From: Chitinophaga pinensis
Lineage (GTDB): Bacteria > Bacteroidota > Bacteroidia > Chitinophagales > Chitinophagaceae
Assembly: GCA_945874755.1 (NCBI GenBank)
Contig: CAMCHR010000005.1
Span: 1-55,851, forward strand
Direction of reading: 5' to 3'
Length of the DNA stretch: 55,851 nt
Under the pieces are notes generated by a model. It was not told the DNA's origin. It saw nothing but the letters and a program-made list of their open reading frames with translations, and made no database searches. A program made the translations under genes and the position numbers. Positions 43,363-53,037 of the stretch are shown piece after piece (position 1 is the first letter of the stretch; the number at the start of each line of letters is the position of its first letter).

Positions 43363-45798
43363 ATGTACGCCGAAATCATCATACCATTAGCCCTTCCAAA
43401 AAACTATACTTGGGCCATTCCGACTGAATTAGCGGAGGGCGTGATGGTTGGTATGCGTGTAGAAGTGATGTTGGGTTCCAATAAACGTTATGCAGGAATT
43501 ATTAAAAAAATCCTCACCGAAAAACCAGCCGACTTCAACCCTAAACCAATATTAGGTGTATTGGATGATGCGCCCATCGTATATCCTGCTCAATTACAAT
43601 TATGGGAATGGATGGCTAGTTATTACATGTGTACCGAAGGCGAAGTCATGCAGGCTGCGGTGCCCAGTCATTTAAAAATATCAAGTGAAAGTATCTTCAT
43701 TTTAAACGAAGCCGCCAATGTGGATGGCCAACACTTAAGTGATACAGAATATATTGTTTCTGAAGCTTTACAAATAAAAAAACAACTAAGCTTAGTTGAA
43801 ATTCAAAAGTTGTTAGATAAAAAATCGGTTTACCCTGTTATCAATAAACTCATCCAAAAAGGTATTTGTTCGGTTCAGGAAACAATGCATGATAAGTATA
43901 CCATCAAAATTGAAAATTTATTGCATTTACATCCCGATTATCATGCTGAGGCTGCATTAGAGCAATTATTAAACGATTGGACCAGGGCTCCTAAACAATT
44001 GGCCCTATTACTTTCATTTTTGCATCTGCAAAAAACAGAAGGGCATGTGCAACAAAAGGCTTTACTAGAAAAATCAGACGCTACGCATGCGCAATTAAAA
44101 GCATTAATTGACAAAGGGATTCTTATAGTTGAGAAAAGAAAGATAGACCGCTTAGCTGTTGATGCGAGTATGGGTAATGCCAACTTACATCAATTGTCTG
44201 CAGCACAACAGCTGGCATACGATTCCATTTTGGAACAAATGAAAACACATTCGGTGAATCTACTGCATGGGATTACTGGAAGTGGTAAAACACAGGTTTA
44301 TGCAGCATTAATAGAGCAGGCCATTCAGTCCAATCAACAGGCATTGTATATGCTGCCAGAAATTGCATTGACTGCACAAATGATTCGTCGACTTAAACAA
44401 TATTTTGGAGGGAAAATCGCTATTTACCATTCTAAATTCAATCCTAACGAAAGAGTTGAAATTTGGAATAAAGTAAAATCTGGTGAAATCAAGATTGTAT
44501 TAGGTGCGAGGTCTGCCTTATTCCTACCCTATAAAAATTTATCCTTAATCATTATTGATGAGGAACATGATGCTTCTTATAAACAACAAGATCCTGCGCC
44601 AAGATATCAAGCAAGAGATACCGCCATTTATTATGCCAATCAGCTGGGTACTAAAGTGGTATTGGGATCTGCGACGCCTTCTGTTGAAACTTATTACAAT
44701 GCCATGCAAAAAAAGTTTGGCTATTACCATTTAAAGGAAAGATTTAGCGAAGGCGCCTTGCCACAAATGTTGATTCTAGATACAAAAAAACAAACCGACC
44801 AATCTGCTATATTAACCCCAGATTTATTAGATGTGATACAAGCCACTGTGGCAAAAAACAAACAAGTCATTTTATTTCAAAATAAAAGAGGCTATGCACC
44901 TTATATGATTTGTGAAACATGTGGCTGGATTCCGCATTGTAAGCAATGTGATGTCAGTTTAACTTTACATAAAGGAAAAAATTTACTTTCTTGCCATTAT
45001 TGCGGAGCAGCCTATCCAGTAGTGCATACCTGTGAAGCTTGTGGCAAACAAAGTTTCAAACAAAAGAGTTTTGGCACTGAACAAATTGAAGAAAAATTAG
45101 CATTGGCTTTGCCAACACTTAGGATTGCTAGAATGGACTTGGATAATGTCAAAGGCAAAAATGAACATGACCATTTAATCCAGCAATTTGAAAGAAGAGA
45201 AATTGATGTATTAGTTGGCACTCAAATGGTTGTAAAAGGGCTAGATTTTGAACATGTAGACCTGGTTGGCATTGTGGATGCTGATAGCCTATTAAATTTC
45301 AATCAATACAGGGTCAATGAGAGGGCATTTCAAATGATGGAACAAGTAAGTGGTAGAGCAGGTCGAAAAAATGATCAAGGGAAAGTGATTGTACAACTAA
45401 GTCAGACCAATCATCCTGTGATTGGATTTGTGAAAGACCATGACTACAAGGCTTTTTATGAATTTGAGATCAATAATAGAAAACACTTTGCTTATCCTCC
45501 ATTTAGCAGGTTAATGAGTATCCTTTTTAAACATAAAGAAAATCATATTGCAGAAGAAGCTGCAAATCACTTTTTGAAATCATTAGATCCCATGATTCAA
45601 AAAACAGTCATGGGTCCAGCGCAACCCATCATCAATAGAATAAGGAATAAATATATTTGGGAACTTTGTATAAAAATAACCAAACAACCACAGCAATTGC
45701 AAATTGCAAAAAAACAGTTACTACATTTTATTCGTTTAATTGAAGTGCATCCAAGATATAAGTCTGTTCAGATTATCATAGATATCGACCCCAACTAA
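43363..45798 (+). CDS. priA: Primosomal replication protein N' (replication restart helicase)
   Basis: PriA is the 3'-5' DNA helicase that reloads the replisome at stalled forks. The 811-residue protein has the N-terminal 3'-BD (YAEIIIPLALPKNYTWAIP), a Walker A in LLHGITGSGKTQVYA (~residue 300), the DEEHD Walker B, the aromatic-rich loop YKQQDPAPRYQARDTA, GSATPS and a zinc-binding insertion of eight cysteines (CETCGWIPHCKQC, CHYCGAAYP, CEACGKQ). The helicase motif VSGRAGRKN follows. murB starts directly at the next base. Confidence 0.96.
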   Translation: MYAEIIIPLALPKNYTWAIPTELAEGVMVGMRVEVMLGSNKRYAGIIKKILTEKPADFNPKPILGVLDDAPIVYPAQLQLWEWMASYYMCTEGEVMQAAVPSHLKISSESIFILNEAANVDGQHLSDTEYIVSEALQIKKQLSLVEIQKLLDKKSVYPVINKLIQKGICSVQETMHDKYTIKIENLLHLHPDYHAEAALEQLLNDWTRAPKQLALLLSFLHLQKTEGHVQQKALLEKSDATHAQLKALIDKGILIVEKRKIDRLAVDASMGNANLHQLSAAQQLAYDSILEQMKTHSVNLLHGITGSGKTQVYAALIEQAIQSNQQALYMLPEIALTAQMIRRLKQYFGGKIAIYHSKFNPNERVEIWNKVKSGEIKIVLGARSALFLPYKNLSLIIIDEEHDASYKQQDPAPRYQARDTAIYYANQLGTKVVLGSATPSVETYYNAMQKKFGYYHLKERFSEGALPQMLILDTKKQTDQSAILTPDLLDVIQATVAKNKQVILFQNKRGYAPYMICETCGWIPHCKQCDVSLTLHKGKNLLSCHYCGAAYPVVHTCEACGKQSFKQKSFGTEQIEEKLALALPTLRIARMDLDNVKGKNEHDHLIQQFERREIDVLVGTQMVVKGLDFEHVDLVGIVDADSLLNFNQYRVNERAFQMMEQVSGRAGRKNDQGKVIVQLSQTNHPVIGFVKDHDYKAFYEFEINNRKHFAYPPFSRLMSILFKHKENHIAEEAANHFLKSLDPMIQKTVMGPAQPIINRIRNKYIWELCIKITKQPQQLQIAKKQLLHFIRLIEVHPRYKSVQIIIDIDPN

Positions 45799-46812
45799 AT
45801 GAAGTTTCAACAAAACATATCTTTAAAACCGTATCATAGTTTTGCTTGTGAAGAAATTGCTAGTTTTTTCACAACAATTTCAACAAAAGAAGCTTTAATC
45901 GAAGCCATTCAATGGGCGAATGAAAACAACCAGCCCTATTTGATACTAGGATCAGGTACGAATGTTTTATTTACAAAACAATTCAATGGATTGGTCATTA
46001 AGATGGAGCTAACTGGTATCCAAAAACTACAAGAGACAGCGTCAGAAATACTACTTCAAGTTGGTGCAGGTGAAAACTGGTCGCATTTTGTAAGTTATTG
46101 TGTCCAAAAATCCTGGGGTGGCCTAGAGAACTTGAGTTTAATTCCTAGTTCGGTTGGTGTTGCACCCATTCAAAATATTGGTGCTTATGGTGTAGAAGTG
46201 AGCGAGCACATCATAAGTGTGGATGCATTTGACACTATAAAAAATGAATGGATAACCATACCAAAACAAGATTGTGCATTCGGATATAGAACAAGCATTT
46301 TTAAAAAAGAAGCCAATCGATACATCGTTTGTGCTGTTCAATTTAAATTATCCAAGCAACCTTCATTAAGAACTGACTTCGGTGGTATTAAAGCAGTATT
46401 ACATGCCAGAGGCATCCCTAATCCAAGTGTGGAATCTATAGCCAGTGCAGTGATTTATTTAAGGTCTAATCTTTGGCCAGATCCAAAAACATTAGGCAAT
46501 ACGGGTAGCTTTTTTAAGAACCCTATGATTACAACAACTCAATATGATCAGCTAATGATTCAATTTCCTTCATTAATGGCCTATCCTATCAATGACCATA
46601 CCTATAAAATTGCTGCTGGATGGCTTATTGAAGCTTGTGGATGGAAAGCTGTTACTAAAGATCAAGTTGGTTGCTATAAAGACCAAGCATCGGTGATAGT
46701 GAATTATGGTGCAACAAAAGGAAAGACCATCTTGGATTTCTCCGAAGAAATCATTGAGTCTATACAAGTGAAATTTGGGATAGTACTAGAAAGAGCAGCT
46801 AATATTTTATAG
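45799..46812 (+). CDS. murB: UDP-N-acetylenolpyruvoylglucosamine reductase
   Basis: MurB reduces UDP-GlcNAc-enolpyruvate to UDP-MurNAc in peptidoglycan synthesis, using FAD and NADPH. Motifs: LKPYHSFACEE at the start, LILGSGTNVLFT (FAD phosphate), VGAGENWSHFVSY, GLENLSLIPSSVGVAPIQNIGAYGVE (split at NLSLIP), and the Ser in GNTGSFFKNP that protonates the product. The C-terminal AAGWLIEACGWKA is also typical. At 337 residues it is the longer E. coli-like (type I) form. It begins on the base after the priA stop. The last 14 bp overlap the convergent ompA-like gene. Confidence 0.95.
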   Translation: MKFQQNISLKPYHSFACEEIASFFTTISTKEALIEAIQWANENNQPYLILGSGTNVLFTKQFNGLVIKMELTGIQKLQETASEILLQVGAGENWSHFVSYCVQKSWGGLENLSLIPSSVGVAPIQNIGAYGVEVSEHIISVDAFDTIKNEWITIPKQDCAFGYRTSIFKKEANRYIVCAVQFKLSKQPSLRTDFGGIKAVLHARGIPNPSVESIASAVIYLRSNLWPDPKTLGNTGSFFKNPMITTTQYDQLMIQFPSLMAYPINDHTYKIAAGWLIEACGWKAVTKDQVGCYKDQASVIVNYGATKGKTILDFSEEIIESIQVKFGIVLERAANIL

Positions 46813-48094
46813 TCAAATCTGCTCTTCTATTTTGAGCTCTACCCTCTTTTGTTGTATTAATTGCAACAGGTTGAGTATCTGCCATTCCAATCAAGGATGT
46901 TCTATTTTCTGCAAGTCCTTTTTTGAGTAAATAGGCTTGTACTTTTTTAGCTCTAGATAAAGATAAACGATCGTTGATTTTTTTTGTACCTGTATTATCA
47001 GTATGTCCAGAGATGATTAAACTTGTTGTTGGATATTGTATCATGATTTGAACCAAAGCATCTAAACCTTCTAATGACTTAGGAGCAATATTAACTTGAC
47101 CGATTTCAAATTTCAAAGCAGCTGCAATGATATCTAACTTAGGTTGAAGATCTTCACATCCATTGTTACCAGCTACCCCTGCAATGGTAGGACATTGATC
47201 AAATTCATCATTGATGCCATCTTTATCAGTATCAGGTATCGCACAGCCGTTATAACGTGCTAAACCAGCGAGTGTTGGACATTTATCTTGATCATCTGGA
47301 ATCCCATCCTTGTCGGTGTCTGGCACAGGACAACCTCTATATTTTACTGTTCCTTCAGCATTTGGACATTGATCATTTTCATCATTGATACCATCCCCGT
47401 CTTCGTCAGGAACAGGACAACCTTTGTATTTTAACAAACCACTTCTTTCTGGACAGTCGTCTTTATCGGAAGATACTCCATCGTTATCTTGATCAATTTG
47501 AATTGGAGCAGCGGGTAAAGCAATTGCCTTTTTCTCCTTTAATTTCAAAGGGAAAGAATAACTAATTCCATAATTCATATGCATTTTTGTCCGCTTAGAA
47601 GCCTCAGCATTCTGAGTGCTAAATAGATTTAAAAATGAGCCTTGTTTAGCTTTAAATTGAACACCAAGACCCAGGGGTGCATAGGCTGTAAAATTGGTCG
47701 CATCTTTTGCCAATCCAATTCCTAGAATAGCATAAGGTACCATTGCTTTATCATCAGTAGCTAACTTAATATGAACACGAGCATCCATTGCAGCGTATAT
47801 TGAATTAGTAGTTGCTTTTGGCTGATTTAAAGAAACGTAATACGGATATTTTAATGAACTAAAATCTAGATTTACTACCGCATCCAATTTTGGTGCTAAT
47901 CCTTTGAAAAACTGAACACCTAAAGCTGGTGTAGAAACAGTTAACCCCTCTGTTAGAGGGGTTTTCTTAAAATTCAGTATAGATGCTTTTAAAGCAATCG
48001 AAGCAGTTTTATTTTTATTTACTTTTTGATCTTGCGCATTGGCAAAGAATGAAGCAAATAAAATAAGGGTTGCCCCAAATACTTTTTTTGACAT
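46799..48094 (-). CDS. OmpA family protein with thrombospondin type-3 repeats
   Basis: A 431-residue outer-membrane protein in three parts. After the signal peptide (cut likely after Ala20) there is a ~170-residue beta-barrel. Four thrombospondin-type-3 Ca2+-binding repeats follow (CPVPDEDGDGINDENDQCP and similar, ~205-315). The last ~115 residues form an OmpA peptidoglycan-binding domain (IISGHTDNTGTKKIND, SLSRAKKVQAYLL, AQNRRADLTIKY). It probably links the outer membrane to the wall. The barrel is paralogous to the protein encoded just upstream (11 bp apart), so the two form an operon. Confidence 0.9.
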   Translation of the reverse strand: MSKKVFGATLILFASFFANAQDQKVNKNKTASIALKASILNFKKTPLTEGLTVSTPALGVQFFKGLAPKLDAVVNLDFSSLKYPYYVSLNQPKATTNSIYAAMDARVHIKLATDDKAMVPYAILGIGLAKDATNFTAYAPLGLGVQFKAKQGSFLNLFSTQNAEASKRTKMHMNYGISYSFPLKLKEKKAIALPAAPIQIDQDNDGVSSDKDDCPERSGLLKYKGCPVPDEDGDGINDENDQCPNAEGTVKYRGCPVPDTDKDGIPDDQDKCPTLAGLARYNGCAIPDTDKDGINDEFDQCPTIAGVAGNNGCEDLQPKLDIIAAALKFEIGQVNIAPKSLEGLDALVQIMIQYPTTSLIISGHTDNTGTKKINDRLSLSRAKKVQAYLLKKGLAENRTSLIGMADTQPVAINTTKEGRAQNRRADLTIKY

Positions 48095-48105
48095 AAAATT
48101 TTTAA

Positions 48106-48696
48106 TTATTTCAACAAGAAGCTATAGCTAACTCCATAGTTATAAGAAGTCACAAAAGACTTAGACATTTTAGTTGAGTAAGTTGTTGTAAGATTTAAAT
48201 TTGATCCATTACAAGTTTTGATCTGTAATCCAAAACCAACTGGAGCGTATGCACTGTAATCTCTAAAAGCAAAAGAACGAACACCTAAACCAGCAGTTAA
48301 ATATGGATTTACTCTATAATCTCCTTTGAACATCTTGATATTTACCCCTGACTCGAATGAAGTCATTAAATTTTCGTTTGATCTTAACTTTGTATTTGAG
48401 AAAGTTAAAGGTGAACGTGTAACTGCTAAATCTAAGTTAGAATAGATATCAACTTGATCTGTATACTGAGTTGTATAGTTAAAACCAATTGCTTTTGTTG
48501 TAGATGCATATTGACCCCATTGTTTTGCATTTAATACAGACCCTATTGAACTAGTTTGAACTTTCTCTGCAGTTCCAAAATCAAAAGCAGTTAATCTAAA
48601 AGCAATTGATGTTTTTTTCTTAGCACCAAGACTATTTTGAGCTTGTGCAGAAATAAATAAACCCAAAGCCATTAGAGAAAATAATAATTTTTTCAT
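48106..48696 (-). CDS. Barrel-only paralogue of the OmpA-like protein
   Basis: A 196-residue outer-membrane beta-barrel with signal peptide (cut likely after Ala19, AQA-Q). It resembles the N-terminal barrel of the next gene in detail: shared NPYLTAGLGV/VPYAILGIGL, YSAYAPVGFGLQIK/FTAYAPLGLGVQFK and YNYGVSYSFLLK/MNYGISYSFPLK. It has neither the TSP3 repeats nor the OmpA domain. The pair therefore looks like a gene duplication that then gained or lost the wall-binding part. A near-consensus promoter lies just upstream. Confidence 0.75.
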   Translation of the reverse strand: MKKLLFSLMALGLFISAQAQNSLGAKKKTSIAFRLTAFDFGTAEKVQTSSIGSVLNAKQWGQYASTTKAIGFNYTTQYTDQVDIYSNLDLAVTRSPLTFSNTKLRSNENLMTSFESGVNIKMFKGDYRVNPYLTAGLGVRSFAFRDYSAYAPVGFGLQIKTCNGSNLNLTTTYSTKMSKSFVTSYNYGVSYSFLLK

Positions 48697-48720
48697 ATTA
48701 GTTGTTTGTTAAATGTCTCA

Positions 48721-48752
48721 CAAATTTAGGATTAAATGATGAATTATTGAAA
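48721..48752 (-). promoter_or_regulatory. Promoter of the OM-barrel/OmpA operon
   Basis: On the minus strand TTTC (-33-like, 48749-48752) and TAAATTTG (-7, 48721-48728) are separated by 20 bp. The -7 box is a full consensus match. Transcription would start about 20 bp before the barrel gene. Confidence 0.5.
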
Positions 48753-48767
48753 TTTTTAATGCCCTAT

Positions 48768-49271
48768 TTAATCTTCCAATTTAGGGTTCTTTTTTGAATA
48801 CTTAATAGCCTCAACTTTTACTTTAACAAGTCCTTTTGAATTGAAAACCAATTGTTTAGCTGCAGATTGACTTAAATCTATCACCCTCCCCTTTCTTAAC
48901 ATATTGGGGTGCATTCGATCATTGATCCTTACCAGTATAGTCTTCCCATTCCGTAAATTGGTGACCCTAACAATTGTATTCAATTTGTATAAATTACAAG
49001 CTGCGGTGTACTTATTATTGTAAAAAAGCTCCCCTGTGGAGGTTTTTCTACCATTAAATTTGGTACTATAAAAACTCGAAATGCCTATGATTTGATTGAT
49101 TTCGATTTTAATTCTATTGGTATCAATTTTATTTTGATGCCGTTTGATATTAACACTGTCTAAATAGTTTTTTGTAGTGAGGGTACTCGAATCAACCTGT
49201 TGTGCCTGAATAGGCAGACCATACAATAAAAAATAAGCGAAAACCAACAACTGAATCATGTATTTTTTCAT
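48768..49271 (-). CDS. RlpA-like double-psi beta-barrel protein
   Basis: A 167-residue exported protein with signal peptide then an RlpA-type double-psi beta-barrel: GISSFYSTKFNGRKTSTGE, YTAACNLYKLNTIVRVTNL, NGKTILVRINDRMHP and RVIDLSQSAAKQL. The catalytic-like Asp in INDR is present, while the usual His after TAA is replaced (TAACN), so lytic transglycosylase activity is uncertain. No SPOR domain. ATG at 49295 is an alternative start adding MIYLKRRP; ATG at 49271 puts the signal peptide at the very N-terminus. It follows the DUF952 gene closely. Confidence 0.82.
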   Translation of the reverse strand: MKKYMIQLLVFAYFLLYGLPIQAQQVDSSTLTTKNYLDSVNIKRHQNKIDTNRIKIEINQIIGISSFYSTKFNGRKTSTGELFYNNKYTAACNLYKLNTIVRVTNLRNGKTILVRINDRMHPNMLRKGRVIDLSQSAAKQLVFNSKGLVKVKVEAIKYSKKNPKLED

Positions 49272-49299
49272 AGGTCTTCGTTTTAAATAAATCATATAA

Positions 49300-49605
49300 T
49301 TAAATTGGTATCACTTCAACCACACTGTCTAAATTTAATGGACCGTAGATATGCGGAAACAACTCATTTAAGTCTTCTGCCAGTTCAAATAAGACTGGCC
49401 TTTGTACTTTAGCCTTTTCAATCTTCAACTTCACCAATCCTGTATGCCCTTGATAAAAACGCTCAAGCACGCCTTCTATTTGTCTTTCGATGGAACAATG
49501 TATAAATCCATCTTTTACAAAATCTTTAGGTAAATAGCTTTTTTTTACTTGTGCTTCCTCCCATTCTTTGCTTGTAGTCACATGATATATAAATTCGCTT
49601 TCCAT
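49300..49605 (-). CDS. DUF952 family protein
   Basis: A 101-residue single-domain protein of the DUF952 family, a small fold related to glutathione S-transferase-like fragments of unknown role. Landmarks are IYHVTTSKEWEEAQ, KDGFIHCSIERQIEGVLERFY (split at HCS) and FPHIYGPLNLDSVVEV. It is located between aroC and the RlpA-like gene (17-bp and ~28-bp gaps), suggesting it is read in the same transcript as the shikimate genes. Confidence 0.88.
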   Translation of the reverse strand: MESEFIYHVTTSKEWEEAQVKKSYLPKDFVKDGFIHCSIERQIEGVLERFYQGHTGLVKLKIEKAKVQRPVLFELAEDLNELFPHIYGPLNLDSVVEVIPI

Positions 49606-49621
49606 TTTTTTCTAATTTAAA

Positions 49622-50617
49622 TTATTGAATAATTCTTGGTATACGTTGATCGATCAGCATTAAATCTGCTATCACTATCGCCGTTACCGCTTCAAGTACT
49701 ACGGGTACTCTTAAGGCAATGCATAAATCATGCCTGCCTTTTACCGAAAAATCTTCCTGAACATTGGTTTCCCAATTCAAAGTATGTTGCAATTTTGGTG
49801 TCGAAGAAGTAGGTTTCACAGCAATCCTAAAAACTAGTTCATTGCCATTGGTATATCCACCCACCACACCACCTGCGTGATTTGTTTTTGTTTTACCAGA
49901 TGCATCTATGATTGCATCATTGTGCTCCACACCAAACATATTTGCAGCCGCAAATCCTGTTCCAAATTCAATACCTCTAATGGCTGGGATCGCAAACACT
50001 GCATGGCTGATCAAAGACTCTACAGAATCAAAGAAATGCTCCCCAAGTCCAATTGGCAATCCTTTTACAACGCATTCAACAATTCCACCTACACTGTCTT
50101 TTTGATCAATCGCATTTTGCAAACCTTTCTCTAAGTCAGTCTCGCCACCAATACTTAAAATCGTCGCTTGAATTTGAATGTCTTTTAAAAGTTTTTTTGC
50201 AACCACACCTGCTCCAACCAACCCTGCTGTTAACCTGCCGCTAAAATGCCCGCCACCTCTATAATCTTCAAATCCGCCAAATTTTTGATGTGCCGTGAAA
50301 TCTGCATGCCCTGGTCTTGGAACAGCTCTTTGTTTTTCATAATCACCGCTTCTTGTATTGTTATTTTCAAATAATAACATGAGTGGCGCGCCAGTGGTAG
50401 TATCATTAAATACCCCCGTTTTGAAAAAAGGAATATCATCCTCTTTTCTAGGTGTAGTCCCTTTTTGTTTGCCTCCTTTTCTACGCTCCATATCCTCCAC
50501 AAAATCGGACTGCTGCAAGGGCAATCCAGCTGGACATCCATTTATTAAAATGCCTACACATTCACCATGTGATTCGCCAAAAATTTGAACTTTAAATAAG
50601 GTACCAAAACTATTCAT
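49622..50617 (-). CDS. aroC: Chorismate synthase
   Basis: AroC removes phosphate from EPSP to give chorismate, using reduced FMN. The 331-residue protein has GESHGECVGILINGCPAGLP (signature 1, with the catalytic His), PRPGHADFTAHQKFGG and YRGGGHFSGRLTAG (signature 2), and MFGVEHNDAI and DLCIALRVPVVLEAVTAIV near the end. It is 35 bp downstream of aroA and in the same run. Slightly shorter than the ~360-residue enzymes of proteobacteria but within range for Bacteroidota. Confidence 0.95.
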   Translation of the reverse strand: MNSFGTLFKVQIFGESHGECVGILINGCPAGLPLQQSDFVEDMERRKGGKQKGTTPRKEDDIPFFKTGVFNDTTTGAPLMLLFENNNTRSGDYEKQRAVPRPGHADFTAHQKFGGFEDYRGGGHFSGRLTAGLVGAGVVAKKLLKDIQIQATILSIGGETDLEKGLQNAIDQKDSVGGIVECVVKGLPIGLGEHFFDSVESLISHAVFAIPAIRGIEFGTGFAAANMFGVEHNDAIIDASGKTKTNHAGGVVGGYTNGNELVFRIAVKPTSSTPKLQHTLNWETNVQEDFSVKGRHDLCIALRVPVVLEAVTAIVIADLMLIDQRIPRIIQ

Positions 50618-50652
50618 GAATGTACTTTTATAGTGAATACAAGTTAAGCAAT

Positions 50653-51966
50653 TTAATCTAAATCAACTTTCGCACCTAAATGCTGTAAATGGACAAAGAA
50701 ATCGGTGTAGGACTTATTAATTGCCTCTGCATCAGTGATTATTATTGGTCCATTTGCACATAAAGCAGCTACCCCACAAGCCATCGCAATGCGGTGATCG
50801 AGTTGGGAAAATACTTCTGCTCCATGAATACCTGTCCCTCCATATACCATCATACTATCCTGATTGAATGCTATTCGAATCCCCAATTTCGCAAATTCTG
50901 TTTGCAATGTTAGGCCTCTGTCACTTTCCTTATGCGCTAAACGACTTACCCCATGAATAGTTGTAACACCATCACATACGGCTGCAAGCGCCACTAAAGG
51001 AGGAAATAAGTCTGGGCAATCTGTCGCATCAAATTCAAATGCTTTTAGTTGAATACCCATTCCAGCAAGATCTTTTGCAGGACCAATAAAAATTTTATGC
51101 TCCTGAATGTCAATAGATGCACCAGCAGCTTTTAATGCTTGCATCACTGCTTTATCAGCCTGCGTAGAGTCTAATTGCAAACCTGTTACTGATATAGGAC
51201 CTGCAATCGCACCCGCTACTAATAAAAAAGCGGCACCACTCCAATCACCTTCCACAGTATATTCAATGTGCTTCGCTAAAGGTGGATGTGCAAGAAATTC
51301 AAAACGTTTATAATCTTGATGTTGTACTTTCCATCCAAATGCATTTAGCACGGACAATGTTAAATCTATATAAGGTTTACTTTTTAAATCTTGCACTTGA
51401 ATGACTACATCTGTTGCATCTGAAGCAGCATAAGCCATTAACAAACCAGTTAAAAACTGAGAACTCAAAGAGCCATCTACCTCAATATTTGCAGGCTTTA
51501 AAGGACCTTTGATTTGGATAGGCAGATACCCATCTTGAGATTGTATTTCAATTCCAAGATTTGGGAAAATAGTATCAAAAAAATGCATCGGTCTTTTTAA
51601 TAAACTGCCCTCCCCTTTAATAGTGATTGTTTGATCACTTAATGCTGCGATGGGTGTAAACATCCTAATTCCTAATCCACTTTCTCCACAATTCATTGAT
51701 GAACCAATTGGCTTCACACCATCTGAATGGACAGTGATAGTGGTTGGATTTACTTTATGATTTGGGGATTGTTCTAGTTGAACAATAGCACCTAATTTCT
51801 GAATGACATCCAAAGCTGCAAGATCATCATTGGAATGTCCAGGATTCAAAATGGTGGTGGTACCATGATGTAGTAATGCTGCAGCACATGCTCTTTGCAT
51901 ACTACTTTTACTAGCTGGTGCAACCTGCTCCCCTTTTAATGTATTTGGATGAACTGTTGCGCGCAT
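50653..51966 (-). CDS. aroA: 3-phosphoshikimate 1-carboxyvinyltransferase (EPSP synthase)
   Basis: AroA joins phosphoenolpyruvate and shikimate 3-phosphate to form EPSP. The 437-residue protein has VAPASKSSMQRACAAALLH at the N-terminus (Lys of the PASKS substrate loop), NCGESGLGIRMFTPIAAL, VDGSLSSQFLTGLLMAYA and VSRLAHKESDRGLTLQ. A NCGESG version of the NxGxxG/T motif near the PEP site differs from the class I LGNAGTAMRPL; the sequence is therefore of a diverged, Bacteroidota-type class. aroB ends 1 bp upstream, so translation is probably coupled. Confidence 0.93.
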   Translation of the reverse strand: MRATVHPNTLKGEQVAPASKSSMQRACAAALLHHGTTTILNPGHSNDDLAALDVIQKLGAIVQLEQSPNHKVNPTTITVHSDGVKPIGSSMNCGESGLGIRMFTPIAALSDQTITIKGEGSLLKRPMHFFDTIFPNLGIEIQSQDGYLPIQIKGPLKPANIEVDGSLSSQFLTGLLMAYAASDATDVVIQVQDLKSKPYIDLTLSVLNAFGWKVQHQDYKRFEFLAHPPLAKHIEYTVEGDWSGAAFLLVAGAIAGPISVTGLQLDSTQADKAVMQALKAAGASIDIQEHKIFIGPAKDLAGMGIQLKAFEFDATDCPDLFPPLVALAAVCDGVTTIHGVSRLAHKESDRGLTLQTEFAKLGIRIAFNQDSMMVYGGTGIHGAEVFSQLDHRIAMACGVAALCANGPIIITDAEAINKSYTDFFVHLQHLGAKVDLD

Positions 51967-51967
51967 T

Positions 51968-52990
51968 TTAAGAATATAGTTTAATCAGTTTTTGTAAAGT
52001 TTTCATTGGAATAGTTTCATAAACCCCCTTCCCAATTTTACTTAAAAGCACATACTGCATGCCAGCATTGGCTTTCTTTTTATCTTTTTGCATGACTTCC
52101 ATTGCTGCATCTATATCAAAATGCATTGCAGTAGGTAATCCATATTTTTTTAGGGTCTCTACCAATAATCCCGTTCCAGTAAAACCTCGTAATACTTGTG
52201 ATATTTTAGCAGCATAGACCATCCCAACACTAATTGCATGACCATGTAATAAGGCATGTTCATTTTCAATCGCGTGCCCTAAAGTATGTCCAAAATTTAA
52301 CAGCTTACGATCTCCTTTTTCGAACTCATCTTTCTGTACCACTTTCACTTTGATTTCTACATTTTTTTGAATCAATGCAGCCAAAGCTTTTTTATTCTTT
52401 TGATAGAAGGCTAAATCATTTTGATTTAATTCCTGCATCATTTTTGCATCTTTAATAGCAGCATGTTTGATGATTTCTGCAAAGCCATTTTCCCATTGAT
52501 AGCTAGGCAATGTATTTAAGAAACTATGGTCGTAAACAATAAATGCTGGCTGACGAATCAAGCCCACCATATTTTTATATACGCCCACATCGATCCCGTT
52601 TTTTCCACCAATCGAAGCGTCCACCATAGCTAGTAAAGTTGTTGGAACAAAACCAAATTGGACGCCGCGCATAAAAACACCAGCCACATAGCCAACCATA
52701 TCTGTTACGACACCTCCTCCAACGCCAATCAAAACGGATTGTCGATTAGCGCCAAAGTTTAACAATGCCTCAATCATAAAATCAACTGTTGCTTGTTGTT
52801 TATGTGCTTCTCCAGCAGGAACTACAATGGTCGGTTTGCCTTTAAATTGTGGTTGATGCAATGCATACACATTTTCATCTGTGATATAAATTGCATTTGC
52901 TTTGTCAACCATTTTACCAATCGTTGCAAATTTGCCATCTAACACAAATTCAACTGTGCTGTTTGAGAATTTTACTTTCCAATTTTTCAT
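51968..52990 (-). CDS. aroB: 3-dehydroquinate synthase
   Basis: AroB cyclises DAHP to 3-dehydroquinate with NAD and a divalent metal. The 340-residue protein has the NAD motif GVGGGVVTDMVGYVAGVFMRG (split at GGGVVTD) and FVPTTLLAMVDASIGGKNGIDVG, then GFAEIIKHAAIKD (metal ligand Glu), and LLNFGHTLGHAIE and LLHGHAISVGM, which supply the two metal-binding histidines. It sits 1 bp before aroA and ~48 bp downstream of the DAHP synthase gene. Confidence 0.96.
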   Translation of the reverse strand: MKNWKVKFSNSTVEFVLDGKFATIGKMVDKANAIYITDENVYALHQPQFKGKPTIVVPAGEAHKQQATVDFMIEALLNFGANRQSVLIGVGGGVVTDMVGYVAGVFMRGVQFGFVPTTLLAMVDASIGGKNGIDVGVYKNMVGLIRQPAFIVYDHSFLNTLPSYQWENGFAEIIKHAAIKDAKMMQELNQNDLAFYQKNKKALAALIQKNVEIKVKVVQKDEFEKGDRKLLNFGHTLGHAIENEHALLHGHAISVGMVYAAKISQVLRGFTGTGLLVETLKKYGLPTAMHFDIDAAMEVMQKDKKKANAGMQYVLLSKIGKGVYETIPMKTLQKLIKLYS

Positions 52991-53037
52991 TCAAGTCCAT
53001 TTATAATAACCAAAATTGCTGGAAGGTCCAGGCAATT

